A DNA stretch of 5,467 nt from Oscillospiraceae bacterium (GTDB lineage Bacteria; Bacillota; Clostridia; Oscillospirales; Ruminococcaceae). Shown piece after piece: positions 1 to 5,392 of the stretch. Under the pieces are notes generated by a model, which was not told where the DNA came from, made no database searches, and was given only the letters and a program-made list of their open reading frames with translations. The stretch lies in assembly GCA_019423445.1 (NCBI GenBank), contig JAHZBJ010000132.1:1-5467 (forward strand). Direction: 5' to 3'. Every line of letters starts with the position of its first letter. Position 1 is the first letter of the stretch. Position numbers and translations under genes: made by a program.

Positions 1-146
1 GTCAGGGTCTGGTGCCGTCCCACCGGCTTATCCGGCTGGGTGAACACCCCCCGGACGTCGTAGCCGTCCTCCAGCACCCGGGCAAGGCAGGGCACCGCGA
101 AATCCGGCGTCCCCATAAAGACGATTTTCGTCTGCTGCCGCTCCAT
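1..146 (-). CDS. fmt: Methionyl-tRNA formyltransferase, N-terminal fragment (runs off window)
   Basis: The enzyme transfers a formyl group from 10-formyltetrahydrofolate to the amino group of Met-tRNA(fMet) in the cytoplasm, producing the initiator used in bacterial translation. Only the first 48 codons are visible; the gene continues beyond the left edge. The visible part reads MERQQTKIVFMGTPDFAVP followed by a helix and then VFTQPDKPVGR. The FMGTPDFAVP strand-loop at residues 10-19 and the TQPDKPxGR segment are hallmarks of the Fmt formyltransferase fold. The ATG at 146 is preceded by a clear AAGGAGG with a 7-nt spacer, which fixes the start. It lies 15 nt after the def stop codon, so the two are almost certainly co-transcribed; def-fmt pairing is classic because deformylase removes the group this enzyme adds. 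Identification is firm despite the truncation by the window edge. Confidence 0.95.
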   Translation of the reverse strand, partial: MERQQTKIVFMGTPDFAVPCLARVLEDGYDVRGVFTQPDKPVGRHQTL

Positions 147-161
147 GGCTTCTCCTCCTTT

Positions 162-647
162 TCAGTCCCCGGAATTCATCTCCTCCAGCTCCTCCTCGCT
201 GAGGGGCCGGAAGCTCTTGTCCTCTTTGAAGACTTCTCCGTCCAGGTGGCCGTTCTCGTGGAGCATGGCCTGAGCGAACAGCTCTTCCCCCTCCACCTCA
301 AACCAGTTGCCGTGGCGGTCCTGGGCCTTCATCTTCACATAATTGGGACGGGTGATCATCCCCCACTGGCCGGGGAAGGAAAGGCAGCCTTCCAGCACCG
401 TCTGGCTGCCGCTGGTTTTCAGCACCTGAGGGTTGATAAACTCCCTCACCCCGTCTCCCACATCCACAACGAACACCCGGCGGAGGACCCCCACCTGGAC
501 GGCGGCCAGGCCTACTCCGTTCTGCTCCTTCATGGTGTCCGCCATGTCGTCCAGCAGTTCCCAGAGGCGGGCGTCGAACTTCTCCACCGCCCGGCTCTTT
601 TTCCGGAGGATGTCATCCCCCTCGATCCTCATGTTCCGAATCGCCAT
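162..647 (-). CDS. def: Peptide deformylase (variant third motif)
   Basis: This metallo-hydrolase removes the N-formyl group from nascent proteins. The product is 161 residues, normal for the family. All three family motifs are visible: GVGLAAVQ at 44-51, EGCLS at 86-90 (Cys88 is a metal ligand), and HENGH at 130-134, giving the two His metal ligands and the catalytic Glu131. The third motif is unusual: the family normally has QHExDHL, whereas here it is LHENGHL, so the Gln before the first His is Leu and the Asp before the second His is Gly. Ligands and catalytic Glu are intact, so activity is likely. The start at 647 is chosen because AAAGGAGG lies 9 nt upstream and the family-typical N terminus (MAIRNMRIEGDDILRK) begins here. 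A longer frame reaches back to 920, but it runs through non-coding repeats. It stands between priA and fmt, as in many Firmicutes. Confidence 0.96.
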   Translation of the reverse strand: MAIRNMRIEGDDILRKKSRAVEKFDARLWELLDDMADTMKEQNGVGLAAVQVGVLRRVFVVDVGDGVREFINPQVLKTSGSQTVLEGCLSFPGQWGMITRPNYVKMKAQDRHGNWFEVEGEELFAQAMLHENGHLDGEVFKEDKSFRPLSEEELEEMNSGD

Positions 648-682
648 ATCACATTTCCTCCTTTTTGCGTCTGTAAGAGAAG

Positions 683-698
683 GCCGGCGGGAGCCGGC
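683..698 (-). other. GC hairpin upstream of def
   Basis: Six perfect base pairs, GCCGGC and GCCGGC, close a four-base loop (TCCC on the minus strand). An identical 16-nt hairpin occurs at 5370-5385, also between a repeat element and a ribosome binding site. It ends 35 nt before the def start. There is no U-tract after it on the minus strand, so it does not look like a terminator for the operon; a role in leader folding or as the edge of the repeat is possible. Confidence 0.6.
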
Positions 699-702
699 TG
701 TC

Positions 703-972
703 ATGTCCGTGAGAAAAGGGACACAGAGGCGATGAGCTCTGCCTCGCTCCCTGAGCAAACAACCTGGACTGAGAAGGGCGGCGGGCCAGGCCCCGCACTC
801 ATGTCCGTGAGAAAAGGGACACAGAAGCGATGAGCTCTGCCTCGCTCCCTGAACAAACAACCTGAACTGAGAAGGGCGGCGGGCCAGGCCCCGCACCCAT
901 GTCCGTGAGAAAAGGGGCACAGAAGCGATGAGCTCTGCCTCGCCCCCTGAACAAACAACCTGGGCTGAGAAG
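703..972 (-). repeat. 98-bp-period tandem repeat, 2.75 copies
   Basis: Copies begin at 703, 801 and 899; the last stops at 972 after 74 bases. Copies 1 and 2 differ at 4 of 98 positions and copies 2 and 3 at 4 of 74, and every difference is a transition. Each unit contains a conserved block starting GTCCGTGAGAAAA, a potential stem GAGGC...GCCTC, a small hairpin GCTC-CCT-GAGC, a block ending CTGAGAAG, and a GC-rich linker able to form GCGGG(6 nt)CCCGC. The first and central blocks match the element at 5393-5467, so these are divergent members of one family. A period of 98 is not a multiple of three, so the array shifts frame from copy to copy and is not coding. It ends just upstream of the def leader. 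The strand given is that of the adjacent genes. Confidence 0.9.
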
Positions 973-1008
973 AACCAAGACTATCCCCGCCGGCGCCTTC
1001 TGAATCCC

Positions 1009-1024
1009 GCCCGGCAGGCCGGGC
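1009..1024. other. Hairpin GCCCGG-CAGG-CCGGGC
   Basis: A perfect inverted repeat with a 6-bp stem and 4-nt loop. It directly follows a copy of CGCCTTCTGAATCCC (994-1008). No U-tract follows on either strand, so a classical terminator is unlikely. It is one of several hairpins clustered between priA and def. Confidence 0.5.
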
Positions 1025-1030
1025 TGCCAC

Positions 1031-1090
1031 ACAATTTATTCCGCTCACAAAACCGCCTTCTGAATCCCAAGTGATATGCTCAGGGAGCGG
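1031..1090 (+). repeat. Direct repeat, left copy (partner 1182-1263)
   Basis: The stretch ACAATTTATTCCGCT, then CACAAAACCGCC, then CTTCTGAATCCCAAGTGA to the CTCAGGGAGCGG block is repeated at 1182-1263. The right copy carries 22 extra bases (1197-1218) after CCGCT. The last 37 bases (1054-1090) match the first half of the 75-bp element with 3 differences; after 1090 the sequence diverges into a hairpin, so this is a half element. Confidence 0.75.
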
Positions 1091-1152
1091 CCGGGCAAGG
1101 GCCCGGTTCCTGGCCGGTCCCCCATGGGACGAAAGCCCCGGTGGGGCTTTCG
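1091..1152. other. Cluster of three hairpins, including a perfect 10-bp stem
   Basis: Three adjacent inverted repeats occur: CCGGGC-AAGG-GCCCGG (1091-1106), GTCCC-CCAT-GGGAC (1117-1130) and the strongest, CGAAAGCCCC with GGGGCTTTCG around a 3-nt loop (1130-1152). Flanking GGCC at 1112-1115 and 1154-1157 could close them into a branched structure. On the minus strand the large hairpin is followed by TCCC rather than a run of T, and on the plus strand by AGGC, so it is not a standard intrinsic terminator, though it could slow or protect the priA transcript end. A structured RNA is possible but I recognise no family. Confidence 0.55.
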
Positions 1153-1181
1153 AGGCCACGTTCCCGACCAGCGGGAGGGAT

Positions 1182-1226
1182 GCAATTTGCTCCGCTTCGC
1201 TGCGCAAATTGTCCTGCCCACAAAAG
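1182..1226 (+). repeat. Direct repeat, right copy, with inserted hairpin
   Basis: This is the 5' part of the second copy of the direct repeat (partner 1031-1053). It contains CAATTTGC (1183-1190) and its perfect complement GCAAATTG (1204-1211) around a 13-nt loop. The right arm lies within the 22 bases (1197-1218) absent from the left copy, so the hairpin exists only here. Confidence 0.65.
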
Positions 1227-1301
1227 CGCCTTCTGAATCTTAGGTGATATGCTCAGGGAGCGGGGTACAGACTGGCGCTTCGCACAACGTTTCTCACGGA
1301 C
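1227..1301 (+). repeat. 75-bp dispersed element, full copy A
   Basis: The element runs from CGCCTTCTGAATC to TTTCTCACGGAC. It matches the reverse complement of 5393-5467 at 71 of 75 positions. Its internal features are the small hairpin GCTC-AGG-GAGC (1251-1261) and a GCG-CTT-CGC palindrome (1276-1284). It points away from copy B, so the pair form an inverted repeat enclosing priA through the miniprotein gene. The tandem units at 703-972 share its end blocks and central hairpin but have a different middle. There are no terminal inverted repeats of its own, which argues against a simple MITE. Confidence 0.85.
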
Positions 1302-1328
1302 GCAAAAAGAGCGGGGCAGGACGGTTCG

Positions 1329-1352
1329 GTTTGCACAACGCTTCTCACGGAC
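1329..1352 (+). repeat. Partial element, last third only
   Basis: GTTTGCACAACG followed by CTTCTCACGGAC repeats the end of the preceding element (1278-1301) with few differences. It ends directly against the priA stop codon (1353-1355), implying that the element family inserted or recombined right at the gene's end. Confidence 0.7.
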
Positions 1353-3779
1353 CTAAAAATCAGAGTCATAGCGGGGGTCCACAAAAACCGCCACCCCCCG
1401 GGGAAGGCGTCCCGCTTCCTCCAGGAGCTCCGAGAAAAAGGCGCGGCTCCGGGGGCTGCGGACGGTTTTCACCAGGATCTTGTAGCGGTAGCGCCCCGCC
1501 ACCCGGAACACCGACCCCTGGGAAAGCCCCAGCAGCCGCACCGGCAGATCGCCGTACCCTTCTCTGAGGCGGGTTTTCATCCACTCCAGGAGCTCCTTTG
1601 CCCCCCGTTCGGTATCCCGGAGGTTCTCCCCTGTGATCCCCACACAGTAAAGGCGGCAGAAAGGAGGGTAGAGGTGGAACTTCCGGCTCTGGATCTCCTC
1701 CCGGTAAAAGCTCTTGTAATCCTGGCTCGCCGCTGCCAGAAGAATGGGGTTTTCAGGGGTGTAGGTCTGGATAAAGGCCCTCCCCGGCAGAACGTCCCGG
1801 CCGCACCGGCCCACCACCTGGGTCACCAGGGAAAAGGCCCGCTCATAGCTGCGGAAATCCTCGCTGTAAAGCATCTGGTCCACCGTCAGCACCCCCACCA
1901 GGGTGACATTGGGGAAGTCCAGCCCCTTGGCCACCATCTGGGTCCCCACCATGATGTCGTACTTCCCCGCCCGGAACTCCCCCAGGAGTTTTTCGTGGGA
2001 GAACCGCTGCATGGTGGTGTCCATGTCCATCCGGAGAATCCGGGCCTCCGGCCACCGCTCCCGGAGGACCTCCTCCACCCGCTGGGTCCCCAGGCCGGTG
2101 TACTTGAGGAAGCTGCTTCCGCAGGCAGGGCACTTCTCCGGCACAGGGGTACTGTAGCCGCAGTAGTGGCACATGAGCCTTCCGTTGGCGCTGTGGTATT
2201 TCATGGTGATGGAGCAGTTGGGGCACTCCACCGGGGTATGACAGGAGGCGCAGCGCACCTGGGTGGAATAACCCCGGCGGTTCATCAGAAGGATGGTCTG
2301 CTCCCCCCGCTGGAGGTTCTCATGGATCTCCTGGCACAGCTCCTGGGAAAGGCCCTCGGCGGGGATTTCCTGGCTCTGCATATCCAGAATGGTGACGCTG
2401 GGGAGCCGGGCTGCCCCGTACCGCCGGGGGAGCTCCACCAGAGCGTAGTCCCCCTTCTTGGCGTGGTAATAGCTTTCCACCGAGGGGGTGGCGGAACACA
2501 GGAGAGTCATCCCTCCCGTCATCCGCATCCGGGCCCGGGCCGCCTCCCGTGCATCGTAGCGGGGGGCGCTTTCCGACTGGTAGGTATGTTCCTGCTCCTC
2601 GTCAATGACGATGAGGCGCAGCCTCTCCAGCGGGGCGAACACCGCCGACCGGGTCCCTACCACCACATCCACCATGCCCCGGCGGGCCCGCTTCCATTCA
2701 TCCAGCCGCTGGCTCATGGAAAGGCCGCTGTGGAGCACCGCCACCCGGCGGCCGTACCGCCGGTGGAACTTCCGGATGGTCTGGGGGGTGAGAGAGATCT
2801 CCGGCACCAGGACGATGGCCCTGTCTCCTTCCAGGAGAACCCGGTCCACCAGTTTCATATACACCTGGGTCTTGCCGGAACCGGTGACCCCGAACAGCAG
2901 AGCGGTGGAGCCGTCTCCCTTTCGCAGGGTCTCCTCCAGCTGTTCCAGGGCGGCTTCCTGTTCCGGGGAAAGAAGGATCTCCTCCTCCTTCCCCTCCCGG
3001 GGAGCGTCCTCATAGGGGTCCCGGTAGACCTCCTCTTCATAATATTCCCCGGCGCCGGCTTTTACGAAATTATCCACCACGCCTTTGGTTACCCCGGCAA
3101 AGTAACAGACTTCCTTCACCGAGGCGCAGCCCACCTGCTCCAAAAGCTCCCGGACCCCCTGCTGCTTCGGGGTGAGGCGTCCTCCCTCCCAGCCGGGAGC
3201 CAGGCGCACCATCTGCTGCTTCTGATCCAGGACCCGGCGCTTCACCTGGTCGTGGGCCTGGATCAGCCCCTTCCCTTCCAGCTCCCGGAGGACCGGGTGT
3301 CCCCGGCGCAGCCCCAGAAGGTCCAGAAGCTCCTCCTCGGGCACCGGGGCCTTCCGGGCGGCCAGCACCCCCAGGAGCCGGGCCCCTTCAGGGGAAACCT
3401 CTTCTGAATCGTACTCCTCCCCCTGACAGAGACTCCAGGCGGTACGGCTTTTTAAGGCGTAACCTCCCGGGAGCAAAGCTTTCAGCCCTTCAAACCAGGT
3501 GCAGAAGGTCTCCCCCCGGAGCCACCGGAGCATCCGGAGCATCTCCCCGTCCAGCACCGGCTCCGGGTCGGCGGCGGCTTTCACCGCCTTGAGGCCCCGG
3601 GGAAGTTCCCCCTCCCCGCAGTCCTCCACCTCCAGCACCAGGCCCATCCGCTGGGCTCCGCCCCGGCCAAAGGGCACCACCACCCGCTGCCCCGGAGCCA
3701 ATTCCAGCCCTGGGGGCACCAGATAGTCGTACCCCTTGTCAAAGGAATAGGCGGCGTTCTCCACCGCGATTTTTGCCAT
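1353..3779 (-). CDS. priA: Primosomal protein N' (replication-restart helicase PriA)
   Basis: PriA is a superfamily 2 DNA helicase that recognises stalled or repaired replication forks and reloads the replicative helicase. Numbering from MAKIAVENAAYSF, the product has 808 residues, a normal length. The N-terminal fork-binding domain (DYLVPPGLELAPGQRVVVPFG) and a winged-helix region precede the helicase core. Visible motifs are Walker A GVTGSGKT (297-304), Walker B DEEQ (393-396; many relatives have DEEH), SATPS (409-413), eight zinc-site cysteines as four CxxC pairs (510/513, 519/522, 537/540, 550/553), GTQMVAKGLDFP (612-623) and TQVVGRCGR (653-661). The start is uncertain: ATG at 3779 fits family N termini but has only a weak GGCGGGA upstream; a GTG at 3782 and an ATG at 3818 (821 residues, no visible ribosome binding site) are alternatives. 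It follows rpoZ by 52 nt. Confidence 0.97.
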   Translation of the reverse strand: MAKIAVENAAYSFDKGYDYLVPPGLELAPGQRVVVPFGRGGAQRMGLVLEVEDCGEGELPRGLKAVKAAADPEPVLDGEMLRMLRWLRGETFCTWFEGLKALLPGGYALKSRTAWSLCQGEEYDSEEVSPEGARLLGVLAARKAPVPEEELLDLLGLRRGHPVLRELEGKGLIQAHDQVKRRVLDQKQQMVRLAPGWEGGRLTPKQQGVRELLEQVGCASVKEVCYFAGVTKGVVDNFVKAGAGEYYEEEVYRDPYEDAPREGKEEEILLSPEQEAALEQLEETLRKGDGSTALLFGVTGSGKTQVYMKLVDRVLLEGDRAIVLVPEISLTPQTIRKFHRRYGRRVAVLHSGLSMSQRLDEWKRARRGMVDVVVGTRSAVFAPLERLRLIVIDEEQEHTYQSESAPRYDAREAARARMRMTGGMTLLCSATPSVESYYHAKKGDYALVELPRRYGAARLPSVTILDMQSQEIPAEGLSQELCQEIHENLQRGEQTILLMNRRGYSTQVRCASCHTPVECPNCSITMKYHSANGRLMCHYCGYSTPVPEKCPACGSSFLKYTGLGTQRVEEVLRERWPEARILRMDMDTTMQRFSHEKLLGEFRAGKYDIMVGTQMVAKGLDFPNVTLVGVLTVDQMLYSEDFRSYERAFSLVTQVVGRCGRDVLPGRAFIQTYTPENPILLAAASQDYKSFYREEIQSRKFHLYPPFCRLYCVGITGENLRDTERGAKELLEWMKTRLREGYGDLPVRLLGLSQGSVFRVAGRYRYKILVKTVRSPRSRAFFSELLEEAGRLPRGVAVFVDPRYDSDF

Positions 3780-3831
3780 CACGGCCAATCCCGCCGCCCC
3801 CTTCCCAACAGGGTCCATTTCTGTAGCCGTT

Positions 3832-4068
3832 TCAGTCGTGGCTGTGGCTGTGGGCATCGGGACGCTCCATGGAAACGTCCAGGTCCGACAGCTTCTCCTC
3901 ACCGGTTGCGAAGAGGTGTACCGCCATGGTCACCGGCTTCTCCTCCAGGGAGATGTGGTTTTCTTCCGCCTCGGCGGCGATCTCCCGGGCTTTCCGGGCC
4001 ACCGCCACCACAAATTCGTAATAGCTTTCCCCAGGTTTCAGAATCTGGGACATGGAAGGTCTCAACAT
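3832..4068 (-). CDS. rpoZ: DNA-directed RNA polymerase omega subunit
   Basis: Omega is the small subunit that helps fold the beta-prime subunit into RNA polymerase. The 78-residue product has the omega helix pattern SYYEFVVAVARKAREIAAEA (residues 15-34) followed by EEKPVTMAVHLFATGE, where KPVT is the conserved stretch found in Firmicute omegas. The ATG at 4068 has AAGGAG about 9 nt upstream. The C terminus ends DAHSHSHD, with alternating His73, His75 and His77, an unusual tail that could bind metal, although nothing shows that it does. It lies between gmk and priA, as in many Firmicutes. In B. subtilis coaBC separates rpoZ from priA; here only 52 nt do. Confidence 0.93.
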   Translation of the reverse strand: MLRPSMSQILKPGESYYEFVVAVARKAREIAAEAEENHISLEEKPVTMAVHLFATGEEKLSDLDVSMERPDAHSHSHD

Positions 4069-4176
4069 TTTTCTTCTCTCCTTTTAATCTTTCCCCCGGG
4101 CCGCGGCCCAGGGCTCGCTGCAAAAATGGGTTCAAATCCCAAGGCTCAGCACTTTTTGTATCTTGGCGCAAAGGGG
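4069..4176 (-). other. gmk-rpoZ intergenic gap with palindrome and weak terminator-like stem
   Basis: This gap breaks the tight spacing of the remA-gmk part of the operon. It holds a perfect 12-base palindrome GGGCCGCGGCCC (4098-4109). On the minus strand it also holds TGGG-ATTTGAA-CCCA followed by five T residues (4121-4142), which could act as a weak attenuator. The rpoZ ribosome binding site AAAGGAG occupies its left end. The stem is only 4 bp, so any termination is likely partial. Confidence 0.4.
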
Positions 4177-4794
4177 TTAACAATCCTCCCCCAGGATCTG
4201 GGCAACCAGCTCCTGGTTGAACCGGGGAACGCACTTGGCGGCCCGGATAATCTCGCCCAGGCAGCGGGCGGCCCGCTCCACCTGGTCGTTAACCACAATA
4301 TAGTCGTACTCCGGGGCCATGGCTACTTCACGGCGGGCGGTTTCCAGCCGGCCCCGGATCTCCTCCTCCGTCTCGGTGCCCCGGCCGGTGAGGCGGCGGC
4401 GGAGTTCAGCAAAGGAGGGGGGCAGTACAAAGACGGAGACCGCCTGGGGGAATTTCTTCCGCACCTGGGCCGCCCCCTTCACCTCGATCTCCAGGATCAC
4501 ATCCCGGCCCTCCTCCAGGTGGCGGCGGATGGGTTCGGCGGGGGAACCGTAGTAGTTGCCGTTATAGACGGCATACTCGATGACCTCGTCCCGCTGGATC
4601 ATCTCCTCAAATTTTTCACGGGAAATAAAGTGGTAATCCACCCCGTCCCGCTCCCCCGGCCGGGGCCGGCGGGTAGTGGCCGAGATGGAATAAACCGCTT
4701 CGGGGTTGTTTTTGAAGTACTCCCCAAGGACGGTGCCCTTCCCGGCGCCGGAGGGCCCGGAAAAGACCACCAAGATCCCCTTCTTGTTATTCAT
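4177..4794 (-). CDS. gmk: Guanylate kinase
   Basis: This cytoplasmic enzyme phosphorylates GMP (and dGMP) to the diphosphate using ATP, feeding RNA, DNA and (p)ppGpp synthesis. The 205-residue length is typical. The P-loop is GPSGAGKG at residues 13-20. The GMP-binding segment TTRRPRPGERDGVDYHF follows, then the lid region with VYNGNYYGSP and DVILEIEVKGA, and the late RLxxARRE and YDYIVVND motifs are all in order. The ATG at 4794 overlaps the end of remA by 8 nt and is preceded by GAGGAG with a 7-nt spacer; this ribosome binding site lies within the acidic-tail codons of remA, so the two are probably translationally coupled. An in-frame ATG at 4836 would add 14 residues before the conserved start and is disfavoured. 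Confidence 0.97.
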   Translation of the reverse strand: MNNKKGILVVFSGPSGAGKGTVLGEYFKNNPEAVYSISATTRRPRPGERDGVDYHFISREKFEEMIQRDEVIEYAVYNGNYYGSPAEPIRRHLEEGRDVILEIEVKGAAQVRKKFPQAVSVFVLPPSFAELRRRLTGRGTETEEEIRGRLETARREVAMAPEYDYIVVNDQVERAARCLGEIIRAAKCVPRFNQELVAQILGEDC

Positions 4795-5059
4795 CCTCCA
4801 TCTCCTCGTCTTCCTCATCGTCGTCGTAATCCACAATGCGGTTGGCCACCGTCTCCGGCTGCACCGCCGAAAGGATGATGTGGTCGGAATCGGTGATGAT
4901 CACCGCCCGGGTGCGCCGCCCGTAGGTGGCATCGATGAGGCTGCCGCTCTCTCTGGCGTCCTGGATGATCCGCTTGATGGGGGCGGATTCCGGGCTGACA
5001 ATGGCCACCAGGCGGTTCGCCGAGACCATGTTGCCGAAGCCGATGTTGATGAGTTTCAT
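4787..5059 (-). CDS. remA: RemA family (DUF370) DNA-binding regulator
   Basis: RemA in B. subtilis is a small DNA-binding protein that activates biofilm matrix and osmoprotection genes. The sequence MKLINIGFGNMVSANRLVAIVSPESAPIKR and the following DATYGRRTRAVIITDSDHIILSA are characteristic of this family across Firmicutes. The product is 90 residues. The last 14 (77-90) are almost entirely Asp and Glu (DYDDDEEDEEMEDE), a disordered acidic tail whose codons also provide the gmk ribosome binding site. The ATG at 5059 has AAAGGAG upstream, partly inside the end of the preceding miniprotein gene, whose stop is only 3 nt away. Conserved linkage to gmk supports the assignment; the target genes in this organism cannot be deduced from the window. 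Confidence 0.95.
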   Translation of the reverse strand: MKLINIGFGNMVSANRLVAIVSPESAPIKRIIQDARESGSLIDATYGRRTRAVIITDSDHIILSAVQPETVANRIVDYDDDEEDEEMEDE

Positions 5060-5062
5060 TTC

Positions 5063-5356
5063 CTACACTCTCCTTTGTTTTATCCACAGAAGGACCGCCA
5101 GCAGGGTCAGCCCTGCTCCGGTCCAGAGCAGCCAATCAGGCTCCGCCGTCCTGGTGACAAAAATGGCAGTGGGGCCGTCCGCCCCGCCGATGATTCCCAG
5201 GGAGGCGGCTCCCTCCCCAGGAGCGGGGGAAAGTTCCCCGGCAAGGCTCTTTTGGAGGAGCCACTCCAGCGCTCCGCGGCAGGCAAGGCATCCCAGGGCC
5301 AGAACCCCTGAGATCCCCGCGCCCAGGCGGAGCAGCTTCTTTTTCTTTCCCTTCAT
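5063..5356 (-). CDS. Two-helix membrane miniprotein with OadB-like GGADGPTAIF motif
   Basis: The 97-residue product begins with a Lys-rich segment (MKGKKKKLLR), then a hydrophobic helix (about 11-35), a loop containing SLGIIGGADGPTAIFVT (52-68), a second hydrophobic helix (about 75-92), and ends KQRRV. The GGADGPTAI core is a signature of the membrane beta subunit of Na+-translocating decarboxylases (OadB/GcdB/MmdB), where it carries an Asp important for ion transport. Those proteins have about 370-430 residues and many helices; this one holds only the motif and two flanking helices, and no other pump subunit is nearby. It is therefore either a decayed fragment or an independent small protein. 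An intact start, the ribosome binding site GGGGAGG 5 nt upstream, and a stop 3 nt before remA argue for a real gene. Function unknown. Two Cys (23 and 26) lie in the first helix. Confidence 0.8.
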   Translation of the reverse strand: MKGKKKKLLRLGAGISGVLALGCLACRGALEWLLQKSLAGELSPAPGEGAASLGIIGGADGPTAIFVTRTAEPDWLLWTGAGLTLLAVLLWIKQRRV

Positions 5357-5369
5357 AACATCCTCCCCG

Positions 5370-5385
5370 GCCGGCGGGAGCCGGC
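5370..5385 (-). other. GC hairpin upstream of the miniprotein gene
   Basis: Identical over all 16 bases to the hairpin at 683-698: GCCGGC stems around a 4-nt loop. On the minus strand it is immediately followed by the ribosome binding site GGGGAGG, so if folded it could affect ribosome access. On the plus strand it is followed by TTTTC, which is terminator-like for rightward transcription, but no plus-strand gene precedes it. Confidence 0.6.
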
Positions 5386-5392
5386 TTTTCAG

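Larger units (their letters stand above)
648..1352. other. Gene-free, repeat-rich region between priA and def
   Basis: About 700 nt separate the priA stop from the def start, and no credible gene is present. The region is a patchwork, from left to right: the def ribosome binding site; a GC hairpin (683-698); a 98-bp tandem array (703-972); a cluster of hairpins (1009-1024, 1091-1106, 1117-1130, 1130-1152, 1183-1211) mixed with copies of CGCCTTCTGAATC at 994, 1054 and 1227; a full 75-bp repeat element (1227-1301); and a partial copy (1329-1352) abutting the priA stop codon. Open frames crossing it shift register at each 98-bp unit, change frame relative to one another and resemble no protein. 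I see no clear sigma-A promoter or U-tract terminator in it. It could be an accumulation of small mobile repeats, a structured leader for def-fmt, or both. Confidence 0.8.

Noticed and set aside
703..972. CRISPR array
   Set aside because: The whole 98-bp unit, linker included, is nearly identical between copies, so there are no unique spacers, and no cas genes are visible.
1029..1053. lac-operator-like sequence TTGTGAGCGGAATAA on the minus strand
   Set aside because: It lacks operator symmetry, no LacI-type regulator or sugar gene is nearby, and the bases are explained by the direct repeat shared with 1182-1226.
1130..1152. Rho-independent terminator of priA
   Set aside because: The stem is strong, but the minus strand continues TCCC with no U-tract, so it does not meet the usual definition.
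701..1207. Minus-strand frames through the repeat region, including an N-terminal extension of def to 920
   Set aside because: The 98-bp period shifts the frame at each copy, the translations are low-complexity repeats, and def has its own ribosome binding site and family-typical start at 647.
1674..3407. Long plus-strand open frame of 577 codons
   Set aside because: It lies entirely antisense to priA, whose motifs are complete. The translation is Pro/Gly/His-rich with no recognisable domain, typical of an antisense shadow in GC-rich DNA.
4121..4150. tRNA fragment on the plus strand (GGGTTCAAATCCC resembles a T-arm)
   Set aside because: No matching acceptor, D-arm or anticodon arm lies upstream; the same bases fit better as a weak stem plus T-run on the minus strand.
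3838..4878. Plus-strand open frame of 346 codons
   Set aside because: It is antisense to rpoZ, gmk and part of remA, crosses their intergenic gap and shows no protein-like motifs.
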